From the NCBI GenBank assembly GCA_024280015.1, contig JAJRQY010000124.1, forward strand, positions 1 through 62,231: DNA of 62,231 bases, read 5' to 3'. Below, in pieces: positions 62,060 to 62,231 of this stretch (the stretch's first letter is position 1; the number at the start of each line of letters is the position of its first letter). The notes beneath the pieces are model-generated. The model worked only from the letters and a program-made list of their open reading frames with translations. It ran no database searches and was not told where the DNA came from. The position numbers and the translations under genes were made by a program. This DNA comes from Actinomycetes bacterium (GTDB lineage Bacteria; Actinomycetota; Acidimicrobiia; Acidimicrobiales; SZUA-35).

Positions 62060-62231
62060 ATGCGACTAAACCCACTGGACCTTAATCCTGGCGACAGCGA
62101 AGTCCTAGAGACTCGTGTTCGTTCAGGAACCGGTGAAGCCCGCGCCGGAAAACGGGCCCGATTGATACTCCTGGCCGCTGATGGCCAATCGAACCGGGCG
62201 ATAAGCAAAATCATTGGGATGCACTACAACC
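62060..62231 (+). CDS. IS630-family transposase, N-terminal part, cut by the window edge
   Basis: The frame from ATG 62060 runs off the right edge after 57 codons. RARLILLAADGQSNRAISKIIGMHYN matches the first helix-turn-helix of IS630/Tc1-type transposases, which binds the terminal inverted repeat. The catalytic DDE part is outside. The left end of the element should lie between about 61980 and 62060, but I could not identify a terminal repeat from one end alone. Confidence 0.75.
   Translation, partial: MRLNPLDLNPGDSEVLETRVRSGTGEARAGKRARLILLAADGQSNRAISKIIGMHYN

Noticed and set aside
1-62231. CRISPR arrays, tRNA or rRNA genes, phage structural genes
   Set aside because: No spaced direct repeats of CRISPR type, no cloverleaf-like or rRNA sequence and no capsid, tail or integrase motifs were found by reading; a dedicated tRNA search could still find a degenerate case.

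Overview
The window looks like a piece of an actinobacterial chromosome, most likely from an uncultured, probably aquatic member of the class Acidimicrobiia. This is an inference. It rests on many lipoproteins with a Cys-Gly-Gly-Ser start followed by acidic Thr/Glu/Asp-rich linkers, two extracellular proteins built on DUF4214 repeats, a luciferase-like (F420-type) oxidoreductase, a homodimeric-type pyruvate dehydrogenase E1, frequent GTG/TTG starts, 4-base stop/start overlaps and moderately GC-rich DNA. There is no rRNA, tRNA, CRISPR array or recognisable prophage, and no gene-free gap longer than about 300 bases. An IS630-type transposase starts at the right edge.

Region by region. 1-3.3 kb: the end of an MttB-like methyltransferase, a TetR regulator and a secreted beta-helix/DUF4214 protein. 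3.3-8.4 kb: an SMP-30 lactonase facing a ceramidase-like hydrolase, two short-chain dehydrogenases (SDRs) and an enolase-superfamily dehydratase, together resembling a non-phosphorylative sugar-acid pathway. 8.4-14.8 kb: an SDR, lipoproteins, a maleylpyruvate-isomerase-like protein, hydrolases, a VapBC toxin-antitoxin pair with a compact repeat-bearing promoter, and a luciferase-like oxidoreductase. 14.8-19.4 kb: an MFS-nitrilase-pyruvate dehydrogenase E1 operon in which E1 is broken by a heptanucleotide tandem repeat and the MFS N-terminus by a homopolymer. 19.5-25.1 kb: an aberrant family A DNA polymerase, a large regulator and a GlxA-type AraC regulator.

25.2-26.2 kb holds the most striking locus: a GrdB/PrdB-family gene that continues through an in-frame UGA in the context V-P-V-UGA-P-V-C-H, followed by a hairpin that fits the bacterial SECIS rules. 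It is a candidate selenoprotein. At 49.5-53.3 kb lies a carbamate kinase-YgeW-YgeY operon, of the kind that in enterobacteria is linked to selenium-dependent purine catabolism.

30-42.3 kb is a nucleoside salvage island: a BMP-type nucleoside ABC importer, a cupin, an SDR, purine-nucleoside phosphorylase, deoxyribose-phosphate aldolase and a tandem aldehyde dehydrogenase pair resembling a split ALDH16. Tryptophan 2,3-dioxygenase is embedded in it. Imported nucleosides would be phosphorolysed, the deoxyribose phosphate cleaved, and the acetaldehyde oxidised. 42.5-49.5 kb: a HipBA module, WD40-like and DUF4214 exported proteins, a drug-efflux MFS and a rhodanese. 53.4-62.2 kb: a lipoprotein with a ClpP-like core, a glyoxalase-family protein, a TauD/TfdA dioxygenase that has lost its HxD metal-binding segment, a cation transporter, a DUF7282 lipoprotein, an ECF sigma/anti-sigma pair, a darcynin-TetR operon with a TTACG-repeat operator, an amino-acid permease, a small protein and the IS630 start.
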